Positions 37,510-49,915 of a DNA stretch of 64,000 bases are shown piece after piece. The DNA is from Pseudomonas sp. UBA4194. GTDB lineage: Bacteria > Pseudomonadota > Gammaproteobacteria > Pseudomonadales > Pseudomonadaceae. The notes below the pieces were generated by a model, which worked only from the letters and a program-made list of their open reading frames with translations, was not told the origin of the DNA and did no database searches. Every line of letters begins with the position of its first letter. The first letter of the stretch is position 1. A program made the position numbers and the translations under genes. The DNA lies in assembly GCF_002379585.1 (NCBI RefSeq), contig NZ_DFUE01000025.1, forward strand, positions 59,658-123,657, given 5' to 3'.

Positions 37510-40500
37510 ATGAACAACGCACTTCCCACAGCGGCGCGCTTTACCCCTGACCGCCTGCACCTGGCGGTCGCCGCCGTACTCATGGCCCGTTGCCTGTCAG
37601 CCAACGCCGACGGCGTGCAAGCCGCTGCCGGCCTCCATTCCGGCACGGTAATCCACCGGCAATACGCAACGCCGGTGATCGACATCGCCGCACCGAACGC
37701 TCAGGGGCTCTCCCACAACCGCTACCAGCGCTACAATGTCGACAATCAGGGGCTGGTGCTGAACAACAGCCTCGTCGACGGCTCGTCCCAACTCGCCGGA
37801 GCGCTTCCCGGCAACAGCCAACTTCAAGACCGCGCCGCGAGCATCATCCTCAACGAGGTGCTCGGCCACAGCGAATCGTCGATTCGCGGACCACAGGAAA
37901 TCTTCGGCGCGCGCGCCGACTATGTGCTGGCCAACCCCAACGGGATCGTGCTCGACGGGGCGAGTTTCGAGAACACGCACCAGGCGACTCTCGTTGCCGG
38001 CCTTGCCGAGTTCGACGGCCACCAACAACTGCTCGCCGATACCCGCGGCCTGGATACCAGCGTGACCATCGGTGCCGGTGGCGCCAGCAACCGCGAAGGC
38101 GCGCTGAGCTTCATCGCCCCGACTGTCGAAGCCATTGGCGACACCCACAGTGCTGGCACGACCACCCTGGTGCAAGGGCAGAACCGCGTGCGCGTGGGTG
38201 ATGCTCAGGTACTTGAAAGTATCGCTCAGCCCTTCGTCGATGACGGTACCTTGTGGGGCGCAATGCACGCCGGGCGTATTCGCATCGTCAGCACCGCAGA
38301 CGGCACGGCGGTGCGCATGCGCGGCGCCAGACTGAAGGGTACCGATGGCATCAGCGTGGAATCGGCGGGCGACATCGACATCCAGGGTGACACGGACAAC
38401 GAGGACATCGCGAGCAAGACGCTGCAGGCCTCTGCCGGGCAGATCAGGCTCGACGCTCAGGACCATATCGACCTCAAGGGGGTCAGGGTTCAGGCACACA
38501 GTGTCAGCGCCCGCTCCGGGGGCAACCTGACGATCGATACCCTGCTGCTGGGCGAAGCGCAAATCGAGACCCAAAGCACCGCCAGCAGCTGGTGGCAACC
38601 CTACCTGCACGCGCAGACGAAAACATCGAGCACCACCTCCACCCAACAATACGCCAGCGAGGTCGTGACCCAGGACGGCCTGGAACTGAACGCAGGCGGT
38701 GACATGACCCTGGCCGGCACCGAGCTCAAGGCCTCAGGCGCGCTGCGCGCCAAAGCTGGCGGCAACCTGCAGATTCTCGCGCGCATGAGTCAGGAAACCA
38801 CCCTGGCCACGATCAAGGAGCGGCACAACACCAGTATCACCACCAGCCACCTGGAGCAGCAGCGGGTGCGCGCCAACGGCAGCGAACTGCACGGCAGCCA
38901 GGTGCAGCTCGAGGCCGAGAAAGACGTCGTGGTCCAGGCCAGCGACATCTACAGTACGGGCGATATCCGTGTACGCGGCGCCGAGGTGCGGATTGGTTCG
39001 GTGCTCTACACGGACCGGGTTCAGGCCGACGACGCCTACAAAATCCTGCTGTGGCTCAGCACAGGCGAGTATCAGGACACCGAGGAGATGGCCCGTGCCG
39101 AGGGCAGTTATCTTTCGGCCAAGGGCGCACTGGACATCCGTGGCGAGCGACTGACCATCGATGCCAGCGCACTGACTGCCACCGACATATCCCTGACCAG
39201 CCAGGGCGACCTGAGGCTGGACGCCAGCCGGCAGACCGAGAGCAGGCGCAACCTGCGCAACAGCTACATTCACGACACCGCCGGGGCGAATGCCTCACTG
39301 GACCATCACCGCGTCAGCCATCGCGGTGCGCAACTGACCGCCCACAACAACCTGTCGATGGACGCGAACACTTCCATCGTTGCCACTGCCGCCCAGCTCA
39401 AGGCAGGCAATCGCCTGCAGATGACCGCCAGCGATCGAATTCATCTGGGCGCCACACGCGACCAGCAGAGCACCACCCTCAACGGCGACGGCTGGAAGCT
39501 GAGCACGTTCGCCAGGGAGACGGGCGAAGGTGATGGACAATGGAGCGCCGGAGCGGGCATCCGCCGCAGCGACACGGTGGACAAGGCGACCCTGACCACG
39601 CAACAGGTGACCACCGCCTCCGCTGCCGATATCGCCATCGGCGGTCGTCGATCCGACCCTGGCCAGCGAGCCGCCGCCATCGAGCTCGAAGGCACGCAGT
39701 TGGAGAGCAAGGGCGATATCAGCTTGCAGGCCCGCGATCTGAAGCTGATCGCCAACCAGGCCAGCCGACGGTTCAGCAACGCCGCGACCGATCGGACCGT
39801 GGGCATGCAATGGACCGGCGGCATCGATCGGATCGGGGCCGCTGTTTTCGCCGAGCAACAGATCCAGACCGACGGCAAGGAAGAAATCCTGCATGCCCCC
39901 ACCCGGCTAAAGGCCGAGGGCAACGTGACCCTGGACGCCGATACCATCACCAGCGAAGCCAGTGTCGTCGACGCCGGCCAGCGCTTGCACATGCGGGCCC
40001 GGACGATCAACCATCAGGCGGTGAGCGATATCACCAAAAGCACACTGGACTACAGCAAACTTCACACGGCGGTCGGCGGCAGTTTCGACTACACCGCCAT
40101 CACCCGCTTCGTGCAGAAATTATGGACCGGTGTAGACCAGACCCGCTTCCACCAGAATGACCTGGAGCCAGGTCTGGCCCCCTGGAGCTTTGGCGTGAAC
40201 GTGGAAGGTGGCTACCTGCAGCGCAGTACCGATAGCGTGCAGGAGGTGGCGCGAACCAATCAGTTCAGCGCGAGTGATATCAGTGTTCAGGCGGGCGACC
40301 TGACCGACGCCGGCACCCACTACACCGCTCGCCTCGGCACCGTCGCCATCGACGCCCACTCCCATGTTCTGGAAGCGGCATACGACCGCACCTCCACTTC
40401 GCTGGACGCCTGGGGCCTGGATGCACTGTTGCGCGGCGATACCTCGCTGGCCTTTCAGGACATCACCGTGCATGCCGCCGGCAAGGGTCATAACCAACAC

Positions 40501-42042
40501 CGCCAGCAACAATTGACCACTGCAGTGGGCGGCAGCCTGAGCGGCGCCGAGGGGGTCCGGGTGAATCTGCGGGACTCGGGAAGCTACCTGGGCACCCACT
40601 TCAGCAGCACGACCGGTCCCATCGACCTGACCGCCGGCGCCGACTTGCTGGTGTCCCAGGCCTTCAACCGTATCGATAAATACGACGACGGCACCGAAGG
40701 TCAGGGCGCCGCCAAGCTGGGAGCCTCACCTGCGGGTGGCTTCGGCAGTGCCAGTGGCGGCGGCAAGTACAGTTTTCTCGACAGCAGCGAGCGCACGGCA
40801 ACGGCGGCACGCTTCCAGACTCCTGGCGCCGTCAACCTGCGCTCTGGGCAGGACATCACGTTGCGCGGCACCCACATCGGCAGCGTCGAGCAAAAGGTTG
40901 CCAGCGTTGACGTGCTCAGCGGCGGGCGGCTCATTGTTCAAGGTGAGCACGCGCAGCGCACCGCCAAAGGGCAGGTCTACGGGGGCAGCGGCAAGCTCAG
41001 CGTCGGTGTGACCGACAGTCAAAGCACTCACCGCCCCATCGGCGTCGGGGGCGAGTTCACGTTGGGCCAAACTGATGAATCGTCCACTACCCACACCGCT
41101 GCGCGCTGGCAGGTCGCAGGCGGACTGGCGCTGACCGCCGATGCGGACCACGCCCAGGCCCTGCACCTGGAAGGCGTGGAAATGGAAGCCGATAGCATCA
41201 CCTTGCGCGCTCGTCGGGGTGGCATCGATATCGCCGCGGGACAAAGCACCGCGTCACGCAACAACAAGAGCATTACCGCCAAGGCCAACCTCGGCACCGA
41301 CAACGCGGCGAGCGCCGTGAACGAGTTCGGCCTGGAAGCGAAGATCACGGTCGACGCGCTGGAGAGCCGCAAATACGCCAATACGCAGCTGCTCGCCCGT
41401 CATCTGCAGCTCGATAGCAGCAAAGACCTGAGCCTGGCCGGCGCTGTGCTGCAGGCGCAGCGCCTGGAAGGCACGGTGGGTGGCACCCTCGCGGTGAGTT
41501 CGGTTGCCGACCGGACTGACAGCCTGAACCTGGACTTCGACGGCCGGCTCAAGGTCGGCGACCCCTTGGGCTTCCTCGGTGAGGCCGCTGGGCTGGCGGG
41601 GAAATGGGGTGAAAAAGGCAAGGAGCAGCTGAGCCAGATCATTCGCAATCACGACACCTCGGTGCCCTTCGCACTGTCGATGAAACTGGCTCGTGAAAAC
41701 GCCGATCGCGTGGCGCAAACCAGCACGATCAGTTCGAGTGCAGATTTTCGACTGAATGTTGCCAACGGCACGCACCTCAATGGCGCGGTGTTGACGGCCG
41801 GCAGTGGCGCAGTCGAACTGGGCAACAGCCCGGTGACTCTGAGCGACCAGCATCATCTTTCGATGAAAGTCAGCATGGATGTGCAATTGGCCAACGGCGT
41901 GTTGGAAATCGCCAAGCAGCTGCAGGCGGGCCTGTCTGCCGAGGATCCCTACACGGCTTTGATCGATGTCGGCGCCGGCGAACCCGTGATCGGCTTCGAG
42001 GTGCAGGACATCACATCGCAGGCAAAGGGAATAGTGCTGTAA
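37510..42042 (+). CDS. TpsA exoprotein 4 (filamentous haemagglutinin-like, 1510 aa)
   Basis: This is the largest exoprotein of the locus. A signal peptide (ending near LSANA-DG) is followed by a TPS domain with PVIDIAAPNAQGLSHNRYQR and NPNGI at 142-146. The passenger parallels TpsA2: the central MQWTGGIDRIGAAVFAEQQI corresponds to MQWTGGLNKAGSALFVEHQV there. It is followed by the shared distal module (DAGTHYTARLGT, FQTPGAVNLRSGQDITLRGT, FTLGQTDE) and the C-terminal RVAQTSTIS segment. It ends DITSQAKGIVL with no toxin domain. The ribosome-binding site is weak (CCGGA), so translation may be lower. A convergent YqfO-like gene ends 16 bases after it. Confidence 0.93.
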   Translation: MNNALPTAARFTPDRLHLAVAAVLMARCLSANADGVQAAAGLHSGTVIHRQYATPVIDIAAPNAQGLSHNRYQRYNVDNQGLVLNNSLVDGSSQLAGALPGNSQLQDRAASIILNEVLGHSESSIRGPQEIFGARADYVLANPNGIVLDGASFENTHQATLVAGLAEFDGHQQLLADTRGLDTSVTIGAGGASNREGALSFIAPTVEAIGDTHSAGTTTLVQGQNRVRVGDAQVLESIAQPFVDDGTLWGAMHAGRIRIVSTADGTAVRMRGARLKGTDGISVESAGDIDIQGDTDNEDIASKTLQASAGQIRLDAQDHIDLKGVRVQAHSVSARSGGNLTIDTLLLGEAQIETQSTASSWWQPYLHAQTKTSSTTSTQQYASEVVTQDGLELNAGGDMTLAGTELKASGALRAKAGGNLQILARMSQETTLATIKERHNTSITTSHLEQQRVRANGSELHGSQVQLEAEKDVVVQASDIYSTGDIRVRGAEVRIGSVLYTDRVQADDAYKILLWLSTGEYQDTEEMARAEGSYLSAKGALDIRGERLTIDASALTATDISLTSQGDLRLDASRQTESRRNLRNSYIHDTAGANASLDHHRVSHRGAQLTAHNNLSMDANTSIVATAAQLKAGNRLQMTASDRIHLGATRDQQSTTLNGDGWKLSTFARETGEGDGQWSAGAGIRRSDTVDKATLTTQQVTTASAADIAIGGRRSDPGQRAAAIELEGTQLESKGDISLQARDLKLIANQASRRFSNAATDRTVGMQWTGGIDRIGAAVFAEQQIQTDGKEEILHAPTRLKAEGNVTLDADTITSEASVVDAGQRLHMRARTINHQAVSDITKSTLDYSKLHTAVGGSFDYTAITRFVQKLWTGVDQTRFHQNDLEPGLAPWSFGVNVEGGYLQRSTDSVQEVARTNQFSASDISVQAGDLTDAGTHYTARLGTVAIDAHSHVLEAAYDRTSTSLDAWGLDALLRGDTSLAFQDITVHAAGKGHNQHRQQQLTTAVGGSLSGAEGVRVNLRDSGSYLGTHFSSTTGPIDLTAGADLLVSQAFNRIDKYDDGTEGQGAAKLGASPAGGFGSASGGGKYSFLDSSERTATAARFQTPGAVNLRSGQDITLRGTHIGSVEQKVASVDVLSGGRLIVQGEHAQRTAKGQVYGGSGKLSVGVTDSQSTHRPIGVGGEFTLGQTDESSTTHTAARWQVAGGLALTADADHAQALHLEGVEMEADSITLRARRGGIDIAAGQSTASRNNKSITAKANLGTDNAASAVNEFGLEAKITVDALESRKYANTQLLARHLQLDSSKDLSLAGAVLQAQRLEGTVGGTLAVSSVADRTDSLNLDFDGRLKVGDPLGFLGEAAGLAGKWGEKGKEQLSQIIRNHDTSVPFALSMKLARENADRVAQTSTISSSADFRLNVANGTHLNGAVLTAGSGAVELGNSPVTLSDQHHLSMKVSMDVQLANGVLEIAKQLQAGLSAEDPYTALIDVGAGEPVIGFEVQDITSQAKGIVL

Positions 42043-42058
42043 AACCGAGTTGGGCGAC

Positions 42059-42370
42059 TCACATTGCGTGCAGTCGCCATACCTCGTACGCCGGTGTTTC
42101 GTAGGGGTGGGCCTGCTTGAGCGCCTGCACCACCTCTTCGATCAGCTCATCGCTGACCACCAGTTCCACCTTCCATTCCTCGACCCGCTCGACCTGGCCG
42201 GTTTGCCCAAGAAACGGCTGGCTGCCGTCCAGCGGGCGAAACTGACCCTGGCCCAGCACCTGCCAGGCGCAGCAGTCGTAAGCGCCGATCCGCCCGCCAC
42301 CGGCGGCGAATACGGCGCTCTTGACTGCTTCCACATGGCTGTCGGGAACAAAGAAGGCGAGCTTGAACAC
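42059..42370 (-). CDS. YqfO/NIF3-like small protein
   Basis: This 103-aa protein beginning MFKLAFFVPDSHVEAVKSAV matches the stand-alone form of the PII-like domain found inserted in NIF3/YqfO proteins, ending with KQAHPYETPAYEVWRL. The function is unknown; the HPYETPAYE motif is a family hallmark. It lies five bases downstream of purL on the same strand and is probably co-transcribed. Confidence 0.88.
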   Translation of the reverse strand: MFKLAFFVPDSHVEAVKSAVFAAGGGRIGAYDCCAWQVLGQGQFRPLDGSQPFLGQTGQVERVEEWKVELVVSDELIEEVVQALKQAHPYETPAYEVWRLHAM

Positions 42371-42374
42371 GCCC

Positions 42375-45300
42375 TTAGTTCACCCACACGCGAGCATTGC
42401 GGAACATGCGCATCCAGGCCGCATCTTCATCCCACTCTTCCGGGCGCCAGGAGTTCTGCACGGCACGGAACACCCGCTCCGGGTGCGGCATCATGATCGT
42501 CACACGCCCGTCGCGGCTGGTCAGACCGGTGATCCCGCGCGGCGAGCCGTTCGGGTTGGCCGGGTACTGCTCGGTGACCTTGCCGTGGTTGTCGACGAAA
42601 CGCAGAGCCACGCAGCCGGATACATCGGCTTCGAGCAGGGCGTCGGCCGAAGCAAATTCGGCGTGCCCTTCGCCGTGGGCGATGGCAATCGGCATGCGTG
42701 AACCCGCCATGCCCTGCAGGAAGATCGAGTTGGACTCCTGTACCTGAACCATGGCCACCCGCGCCTCGAACTGCTCGGAGCGGTTGCGCACGAAGTGCGG
42801 CCAGAATTCGCTGCCCGGAATCAGCTCGTGCAGGTTGGACATCATCTGGCAACCGTTGCACACGCCCAGGGTAAAGCTGTCGGTACGTTCGAAGTATTGC
42901 TGGAACGCATCCCGGGCGCGGGCATTGAACAGCGCCGACTTGGCCCAGCCTTCACCGGCGCCGAGCACGTCACCGTAGGAGAAGCCGCCACAGGCCACCA
43001 GGCCCTTGAACGCGTTGAGGTCCACACGGCCCGCAAGGATATCGCTCATGTGCACGTCGATGGCATTGAAGCCGGCACGGTCGAAGGCCGCGGCCATTTC
43101 GACCTGGCCGTTGACGCCCTGCTCGCGCAGCACCGCCACTTGTGGGCGCACGCCTTTCTTGATGTAGGGCGCGGCCACGTCGTCATTGACGTCGTAGCTC
43201 AGCTTCACGCTCAGGCCGGGATTGTCTTCCTCCAGCAGCGCGTCGAACTCCTGATCGGCACCGACCGCGTTGTCGCGCAGACGCTGGATCTGATAACTGG
43301 TCTCGGCCCACTGACGTTGCAGCAGACGGCGCTCGCCGCTGAACAGCACCTCGTCGTGGTAGCCGATGTTCACCGCACCGTTGTTGATCGGCTGGCCGAT
43401 GACCGCCACGCAGTCGTTGCCCAGGCCCGCAGCGCTGAACTGCGCAAGGATGGTCGGGGTGGCGTCCTGGCGGACCTGGATCACCGCGCCCAGCTCTTCG
43501 TTGAACAGCACGGCCGCGACTTCTTCGCGGCTATGGGCCACGGTGGCCAGTTGCAGGTTCAAGCCGCAATGACCGGCGAAGGCCATTTCGACCACGCTGG
43601 CCAGCAGGCCGCCGTCGGAACGATCGTGGTAAGCCAGCAGATGACCGTCGGCGTTGAGCCCCTGGATGACGGCGAAGAAGGCCTTGAGGTCTTCGGCATC
43701 GTCGACGTCCGGCGCCTGGCTGGCCAGCTTGCCGTGAGCCTGGGCCAGGATCGAGGCGCCCATGCGGTTCTGGCCGCGGCCCAGGTCGATGAGGATCAGG
43801 TCGGTCTCGCCCTTGTCCATGCGCAGCTGCGGGGTCAAGGTCTTGCGCACATCGACCACAGGCGCGAAGCCGGTGATGATCAGCGACATCGGCGACGTCA
43901 CGCTCTTCTCGGCGCCCTCTTCGCTCCATTTGGTTTTCATGGACATGGAGTCCTTGCCCACCGGAATGGTGATACCCAGCTCGGGGCACAGCTCCATGCC
44001 AACGGCCTTGACGGCGTCGTACAGACGAGCGTCTTCACCTGGGTGACCGGCGGCGGACATCCAGTTGGCCGACAGTTTGATGTCGGAGATCCTGGCGATG
44101 CTGGAGGCCGCGATGTTGGTCAGGGTTTCACCTACCGCCATGCGTGCCGAGGCCGGGGCGTCGAGCAGTGCCAGCGGCGTGCGCTCGCCCATGGCCATGG
44201 CTTCACCGGTGTAGACGTCGAAGCTGGTGGCGGTCACGGCGACGTCGGCCACCGGTACCTGCCACGGGCCGACCATTTGGTCGCGAGCCACCAGGCCGGT
44301 AATGGTGCGGTCGCCGATGGTGATCAGGAAGCTCTTGCTGGCCACCGCCGGGTGATGCAGCACGCGCTGGATCGAGTCGCTCAGGTCCAGCTGCGCCGGA
44401 TCGAAATCATCCCCCAGCGCCTGCTCGCGAACGGCGCTGCGGTGCATGCGCGGCGCCTTGCCCAGCAGGACTTCCAGCGGCATGTCTACCGGACTGTTGC
44501 CGAAGTGGCTGTCGGTCACGGTCAGTTGCGGCTCGGCCGTTGCTTCGCCGACGACTGCGAACGGGCAGCGCTCGCGTTCGCAGATGGCCTGGAAGCGCTC
44601 GAAGTCGGCGGCATCGACTGCCAACACGTAGCGTTCCTGGGATTCGTTACTCCAGATTTCCAGCGGCGCCATGCCCGGCTCGTCGTTGGGCACATTGCGC
44701 AGTTCGAAACGGCCACCGCGGCCGCCGTCGTTGACCAGCTCCGGGAAGGCGTTGGACAGCCCACCCGCACCGACGTCGTGGATGAAGCTGATGGGGTTCT
44801 TGTCGCCCAATTGCCAGCAACGGTCGATGACTTCCTGGCAACGGCGCTCCATTTCCGGGTTCTCGCGCTGTACCGAGGCGAAGTCCAGGTCGGCCGAGCT
44901 GGTGCCGGTGGCCATCGAGGACGCCGCACCGCCGCCCAGGCCGATGAGCATGGCCGGGCCACCGAGCACGATCAGCTTGGAGCCGACGGTGATCTCGCCT
45001 TTCTGGACGTGCTCGGCACGGATGTTACCCATGCCACCGGCCAGCATGATCGGCTTGTGGTAGCCGCGCACTTCTTCGCCGTGGGGGGTGTCGATGCTCT
45101 GCTCGAAGGTACGGAAGTAACCGGTCAGGGCCGGACGACCGAATTCGTTGTTGAACGCCGCGCCGCCCAGGGGGCCGTCGATCATGATGTCCAGCGCGGT
45201 GACGATGCGCTCGGGCTTGCCGTAGGGCTTTTCCCACGGCTGCACGAAGCCTGGAATGTTCAGGTTGGACACGGTGAAACCGGTCAGGCCAGCCTTGGGC

Positions 45301-46274
45301 TTGGCGCCACGGCCGGTAGCACCTTCGTCGCGGATCTCGCCACCGGAACCGGTGGAGGCTCCCGGGAATGGCGCGATGGCGGTCGGGTGGTTGTGCGTTT
45401 CGACCTTCATTAGAATATGCACAGGTTCCTGCACCGCGCCGTATTGACGGGTTTCAGGGTTGGGGAAGAACCGCCCGGCGACGCTGCCGACAATCACCGA
45501 AGCGTTGTCCTTGTAGGCCGAGAGCACGCCTTCGCTGTGCATCTGGTAGGTGTTCTTGATCATGCCGAACAGGCTTTTTTCCTGGCTCTGGCCGTCGATG
45601 TCCCAACTGGCGTTGAAGATCTTGTGACGGCAGTGCTCGGAGTTGGCCTGGGCGAACATCATCAGTTCGATGTCATGGGGGTTGCGCGCAAGCCCCTGGA
45701 AGCTGGTGACCAGGTAGTCGATCTCGTCTTCGGCCAGGGCCAGGCCCAGCTCGACGTTGGCTTTTTCCAGCGCGGCGCGGCCGCCGCCAAGGATGTCGAC
45801 GGCGGTCAGCGGCTTGGGCTCGGCATGGCTGAACAGCCCGGCGGCGTCCTCCAGGCGAGTCAGCACGACCTGGGTCATGCGGTCGTGCAGGACGGCAGCG
45901 ATGGTCTGGGCATCGTCTTCGCTGAAATCACCGGCAACATAAAAAGCAACGCCGCGCTCCAGACGTTGTACCTGGCTCAGGCCGCAGTTATGAGCGATGT
46001 CGCTGGCCTTGCTTGACCAGGGCGATATGGTGCCGAACCGCGGCAACACCAGAAACAGGCGCCCGCTGGGCTCCTGGACCGGTACGCTGGGGCCGTACTT
46101 GAGCAGGCGGGCCAGGACTTGCTGGTCGCCTTCTGCAAGCTCGCCGCTGACTTCGGCGAAGTGGGCGAATTCAGCGTACAAACCGCTGACAGCGGAGACT
46201 TTCTGGCTCAGTTGCTCGAGTAACTTACCGTGGCGAAAGGCAGAAAGGGCAGGAGCGCCGCGCAGGATCAACAT
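42375..46274 (-). CDS. purL: Phosphoribosylformylglycinamidine synthase (large form)
   Basis: PurL makes FGAM from FGAR, glutamine and ATP in purine synthesis. The 1299-aa single-chain form starts [17 protein letters not shown]. The synthase half contains [18 protein letters not shown]. The C-terminal class I glutaminase has catalytic Cys in GVCNGCQMM and a His-Glu pair in [10 protein letters not shown]. It is divergent from mltF, with 209 bases between the two starts. It is unrelated to the upstream adhesin locus and marks the return to core genes. Confidence 0.98.
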   Translation of the reverse strand: MLILRGAPALSAFRHGKLLEQLSQKVSAVSGLYAEFAHFAEVSGELAEGDQQVLARLLKYGPSVPVQEPSGRLFLVLPRFGTISPWSSKASDIAHNCGLSQVQRLERGVAFYVAGDFSEDDAQTIAAVLHDRMTQVVLTRLEDAAGLFSHAEPKPLTAVDILGGGRAALEKANVELGLALAEDEIDYLVTSFQGLARNPHDIELMMFAQANSEHCRHKIFNASWDIDGQSQEKSLFGMIKNTYQMHSEGVLSAYKDNASVIVGSVAGRFFPNPETRQYGAVQEPVHILMKVETHNHPTAIAPFPGASTGSGGEIRDEGATGRGAKPKAGLTGFTVSNLNIPGFVQPWEKPYGKPERIVTALDIMIDGPLGGAAFNNEFGRPALTGYFRTFEQSIDTPHGEEVRGYHKPIMLAGGMGNIRAEHVQKGEITVGSKLIVLGGPAMLIGLGGGAASSMATGTSSADLDFASVQRENPEMERRCQEVIDRCWQLGDKNPISFIHDVGAGGLSNAFPELVNDGGRGGRFELRNVPNDEPGMAPLEIWSNESQERYVLAVDAADFERFQAICERERCPFAVVGEATAEPQLTVTDSHFGNSPVDMPLEVLLGKAPRMHRSAVREQALGDDFDPAQLDLSDSIQRVLHHPAVASKSFLITIGDRTITGLVARDQMVGPWQVPVADVAVTATSFDVYTGEAMAMGERTPLALLDAPASARMAVGETLTNIAASSIARISDIKLSANWMSAAGHPGEDARLYDAVKAVGMELCPELGITIPVGKDSMSMKTKWSEEGAEKSVTSPMSLIITGFAPVVDVRKTLTPQLRMDKGETDLILIDLGRGQNRMGASILAQAHGKLASQAPDVDDAEDLKAFFAVIQGLNADGHLLAYHDRSDGGLLASVVEMAFAGHCGLNLQLATVAHSREEVAAVLFNEELGAVIQVRQDATPTILAQFSAAGLGNDCVAVIGQPINNGAVNIGYHDEVLFSGERRLLQRQWAETSYQIQRLRDNAVGADQEFDALLEEDNPGLSVKLSYDVNDDVAAPYIKKGVRPQVAVLREQGVNGQVEMAAAFDRAGFNAIDVHMSDILAGRVDLNAFKGLVACGGFSYGDVLGAGEGWAKSALFNARARDAFQQYFERTDSFTLGVCNGCQMMSNLHELIPGSEFWPHFVRNRSEQFEARVAMVQVQESNSIFLQGMAGSRMPIAIAHGEGHAEFASADALLEADVSGCVALRFVDNHGKVTEQYPANPNGSPRGITGLTSRDGRVTIMMPHPERVFRAVQNSWRPEEWDEDAAWMRMFRNARVWVN

Positions 46275-46456
46275 CTTCGGGACAGCCTCGAAAGGGGTGT
46301 GCTTGGAGGCCGTGCATTCTAGCGCAAACCGTTCAGCTAGGCACCCGACGCGTGGAAAATCGACGTACGGGGCCCTGAAGCGGGGATTTTTGCCATGTGC
46401 CGACTTTTCCTACGGCGCTCTAGCAGAGTCCCTACATGCTGTCGAGATATGGCTGA

Positions 46457-47944
<1,488 letters not shown>

Positions 47945-47992
47945 GCGCGGGATGACCGCCAGAGCCCGCAACCCCTGCACAACGAATCGCGC

Positions 47993-48472
47993 CTACCCCT
48001 TGCGTCGCGCCCTGAAAAACTCGCTCAAGATCGCCCCGCACTCTTCGGCCATCACTCCACCCTCCACCAGCAGCCGGTGATTCAAGAAGCCCTGGCTGAA
48101 GAACTGTCCCTGGCTCTGCGCCACGCCGGCTTTGGGCTCCAGCGCGCCGAACACCACCCGGGCAATGCGCGCATGCACGATCAACCCGGCGCACATGCTG
48201 CAGGGCTCAAGGGTGACGTACAGGGTGCTGCCCGGCAGCCGATAGTTCTGCGCCGCCTGGGCAGCATTGCGGATCGCGACCATTTCGGCATGGGCACTGG
48301 GATCGCTGCCGCTGATGGGGCAATTGAAACCCTGCCCGACGATTTCGCCATCCTGCACCACCACAGCCCCTACCGGTACCTCGCCCAGGGCAGCACCCTG
48401 GGCCGCCAGCGCCAGCGCCTGGGCCATGAAAAACTGATCGCGGCTGCGATCGATGATCTTGGGTTGCTTCAC
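47993..48472 (-). CDS. tadA: tRNA-specific adenosine deaminase TadA
   Basis: This enzyme deaminates A34 to inosine in the tRNA-Arg(ACG) anticodon. The 159-aa protein shows the zinc deaminase motifs H61-A-E63 and P90-C91-S-M-C94. It starts with GTG at 48472, three bases after the stop of the multicopper oxidase gene, so the two may be coupled. It begins VKQPKIIDRSRDQFFMAQAL, as in other pseudomonads. Confidence 0.95.
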   Translation of the reverse strand: MKQPKIIDRSRDQFFMAQALALAAQGAALGEVPVGAVVVQDGEIVGQGFNCPISGSDPSAHAEMVAIRNAAQAAQNYRLPGSTLYVTLEPCSMCAGLIVHARIARVVFGALEPKAGVAQSQGQFFSQGFLNHRLLVEGGVMAEECGAILSEFFRARRKG

Positions 48473-48475
48473 TCT

Positions 48476-49849
48476 TCAGGACACCTCGATAGCCGCCATG
48501 AGTCCGGTTTCCATGTGGTCGATCACATGGCAATGGAACATCCAGACGCCGGGATTATCCGCTACCAGCGCCACCTGGGCACGCTCGTTCTTGCCGAGCA
48601 GGAAGGTATCGGTGAAGTACGGGATGATCTTGCGGCGATTGGATGCAATCACCTTGAAACTCATGCCGTGCAGATGAATCGGGTGCTGATACTGCGTCAT
48701 GTTCTTGAATTCAAGAATGTAGCTCTTGCCGAGCTGCATTCGGGCAATGGGTCGGTCGGCGCAGGTCTTGTCGGTAATATCCCAGGCCACGCCGTTGATT
48801 TGCCATAGGCTGGGCGGCTTTTCGCCAATGTCTTCGGACACCTGGCCAACCCATTCGAAGTTGAAGTTGAGCTTCTCGGCGTTCGCCAGGTCCGGTTCGG
48901 CGACAGGATTGGGCGGCAGTGGCGCAGGCCAGTCACCCGGCGCATCGGCCGTCGCCACCGCGCGCAAGGTACCCAGCCGTACCGGGCCGTCGCGCACCGC
49001 AATCTCTTCGCCGGCGGCAGGCATTTTCACGGCCAGGCACACACGCATGCCCGGTCCCATCCAGTAATCCTTCCCCAATGGCCGCGGTTCGATGGGGTTG
49101 CCATCCAGTGCATAGAGACGCATCTGGGCATCGCCGCGGAAATTCAGACGATAGGTGGCGGTGTTGTCCACGTTGAGCAAACGCACCCGCACGATCTGAC
49201 CGGCGGGCAGGTCGATGGTGGGCTTGGGTACGCCGTTGATGGTCGACAGCCGTCCCAGAGTCCCATTGCGTGCCGCCTCTCGCGGGATGCTGAACGGCAG
49301 GAAGGCGCCCTCTTCGTCCACGTGCCAGTTTTTCAGATTGAGCGTTACCTCGTGGGCGAACCCGGTGGGTTCGCGCTCCTCGACGATCAGCGGCCCTACC
49401 AGCCCACGCCCCAGTTCTTCACTGCTGGACACGTGGGGGTGATACCAATAGCTGCCGGCATCCGGCACCCGGAACCTGTAGTCGAAATACTCGCCAGGCT
49501 TGACCGGTAACTGCGACACATAGGGCACGCCATCCATTTCCAGCGGCAGGCGAATGCCATGCCAATGGATAGTGGTTTCCACGGGAAGGTGATTGATGAA
49601 CCGCACCCGCAGCCATTCACCCTGGCGCACGCGCAATTCAGTACCCGGCGCCGAGCCGCCGAAAGCCCAGGCCGGAGTCTGATGTCCCGCCACCAACTCG
49701 ACGTCCAATGGCGCGGCAATCAATTCGTAGTCATGTCCGGCATCATCGTCTCGCCGACCCAACCAGTAGCGCGCCGTTCCTCCTGCACCCAAGCCAACCA
49801 CCGCGAGGCCGGCCAGGCCACCGAGCATCTGTCGACGTGTAAAGGACAT
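48476..49849 (-). CDS. Multicopper oxidase family protein (Tat-exported)
   Basis: This 457-aa predicted periplasmic oxidase has a twin-arginine signal, MSFTRRQMLGGLAGLAVVGL. All four copper-ligand motifs are intact: HWHG, WYHPH, HPIHLHG and HCHVIDHMETG. This makes it an active-type multicopper oxidase, like CueO-related and laccase-like enzymes, with a role in copper tolerance or metal oxidation. The methionine-rich insert of CueO is not seen. Only tadA follows it, so the context does not give the substrate. A GAGGT site precedes the ATG. Confidence 0.88.
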   Translation of the reverse strand: MSFTRRQMLGGLAGLAVVGLGAGGTARYWLGRRDDDAGHDYELIAAPLDVELVAGHQTPAWAFGGSAPGTELRVRQGEWLRVRFINHLPVETTIHWHGIRLPLEMDGVPYVSQLPVKPGEYFDYRFRVPDAGSYWYHPHVSSSEELGRGLVGPLIVEEREPTGFAHEVTLNLKNWHVDEEGAFLPFSIPREAARNGTLGRLSTINGVPKPTIDLPAGQIVRVRLLNVDNTATYRLNFRGDAQMRLYALDGNPIEPRPLGKDYWMGPGMRVCLAVKMPAAGEEIAVRDGPVRLGTLRAVATADAPGDWPAPLPPNPVAEPDLANAEKLNFNFEWVGQVSEDIGEKPPSLWQINGVAWDITDKTCADRPIARMQLGKSYILEFKNMTQYQHPIHLHGMSFKVIASNRRKIIPYFTDTFLLGKNERAQVALVADNPGVWMFHCHVIDHMETGLMAAIEVS

Positions 49850-49915
49850 GGATAAAGGTACCTCGTTGAATCATGGGCGCGGGGGCCGACACGATACACC
49901 TGCAAACGAGAAAGA

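Noticed and set aside
25621..42042. Contact-dependent inhibition (CdiBAI) system
   Set aside because: The exoproteins are short for CdiA, have no pretoxin motif or variable toxin end, and no small immunity gene follows any of them.
42795..45413. 872-aa protein opposite purL
   Set aside because: An antisense frame of a conserved core gene, with no domain or ribosome-binding site.
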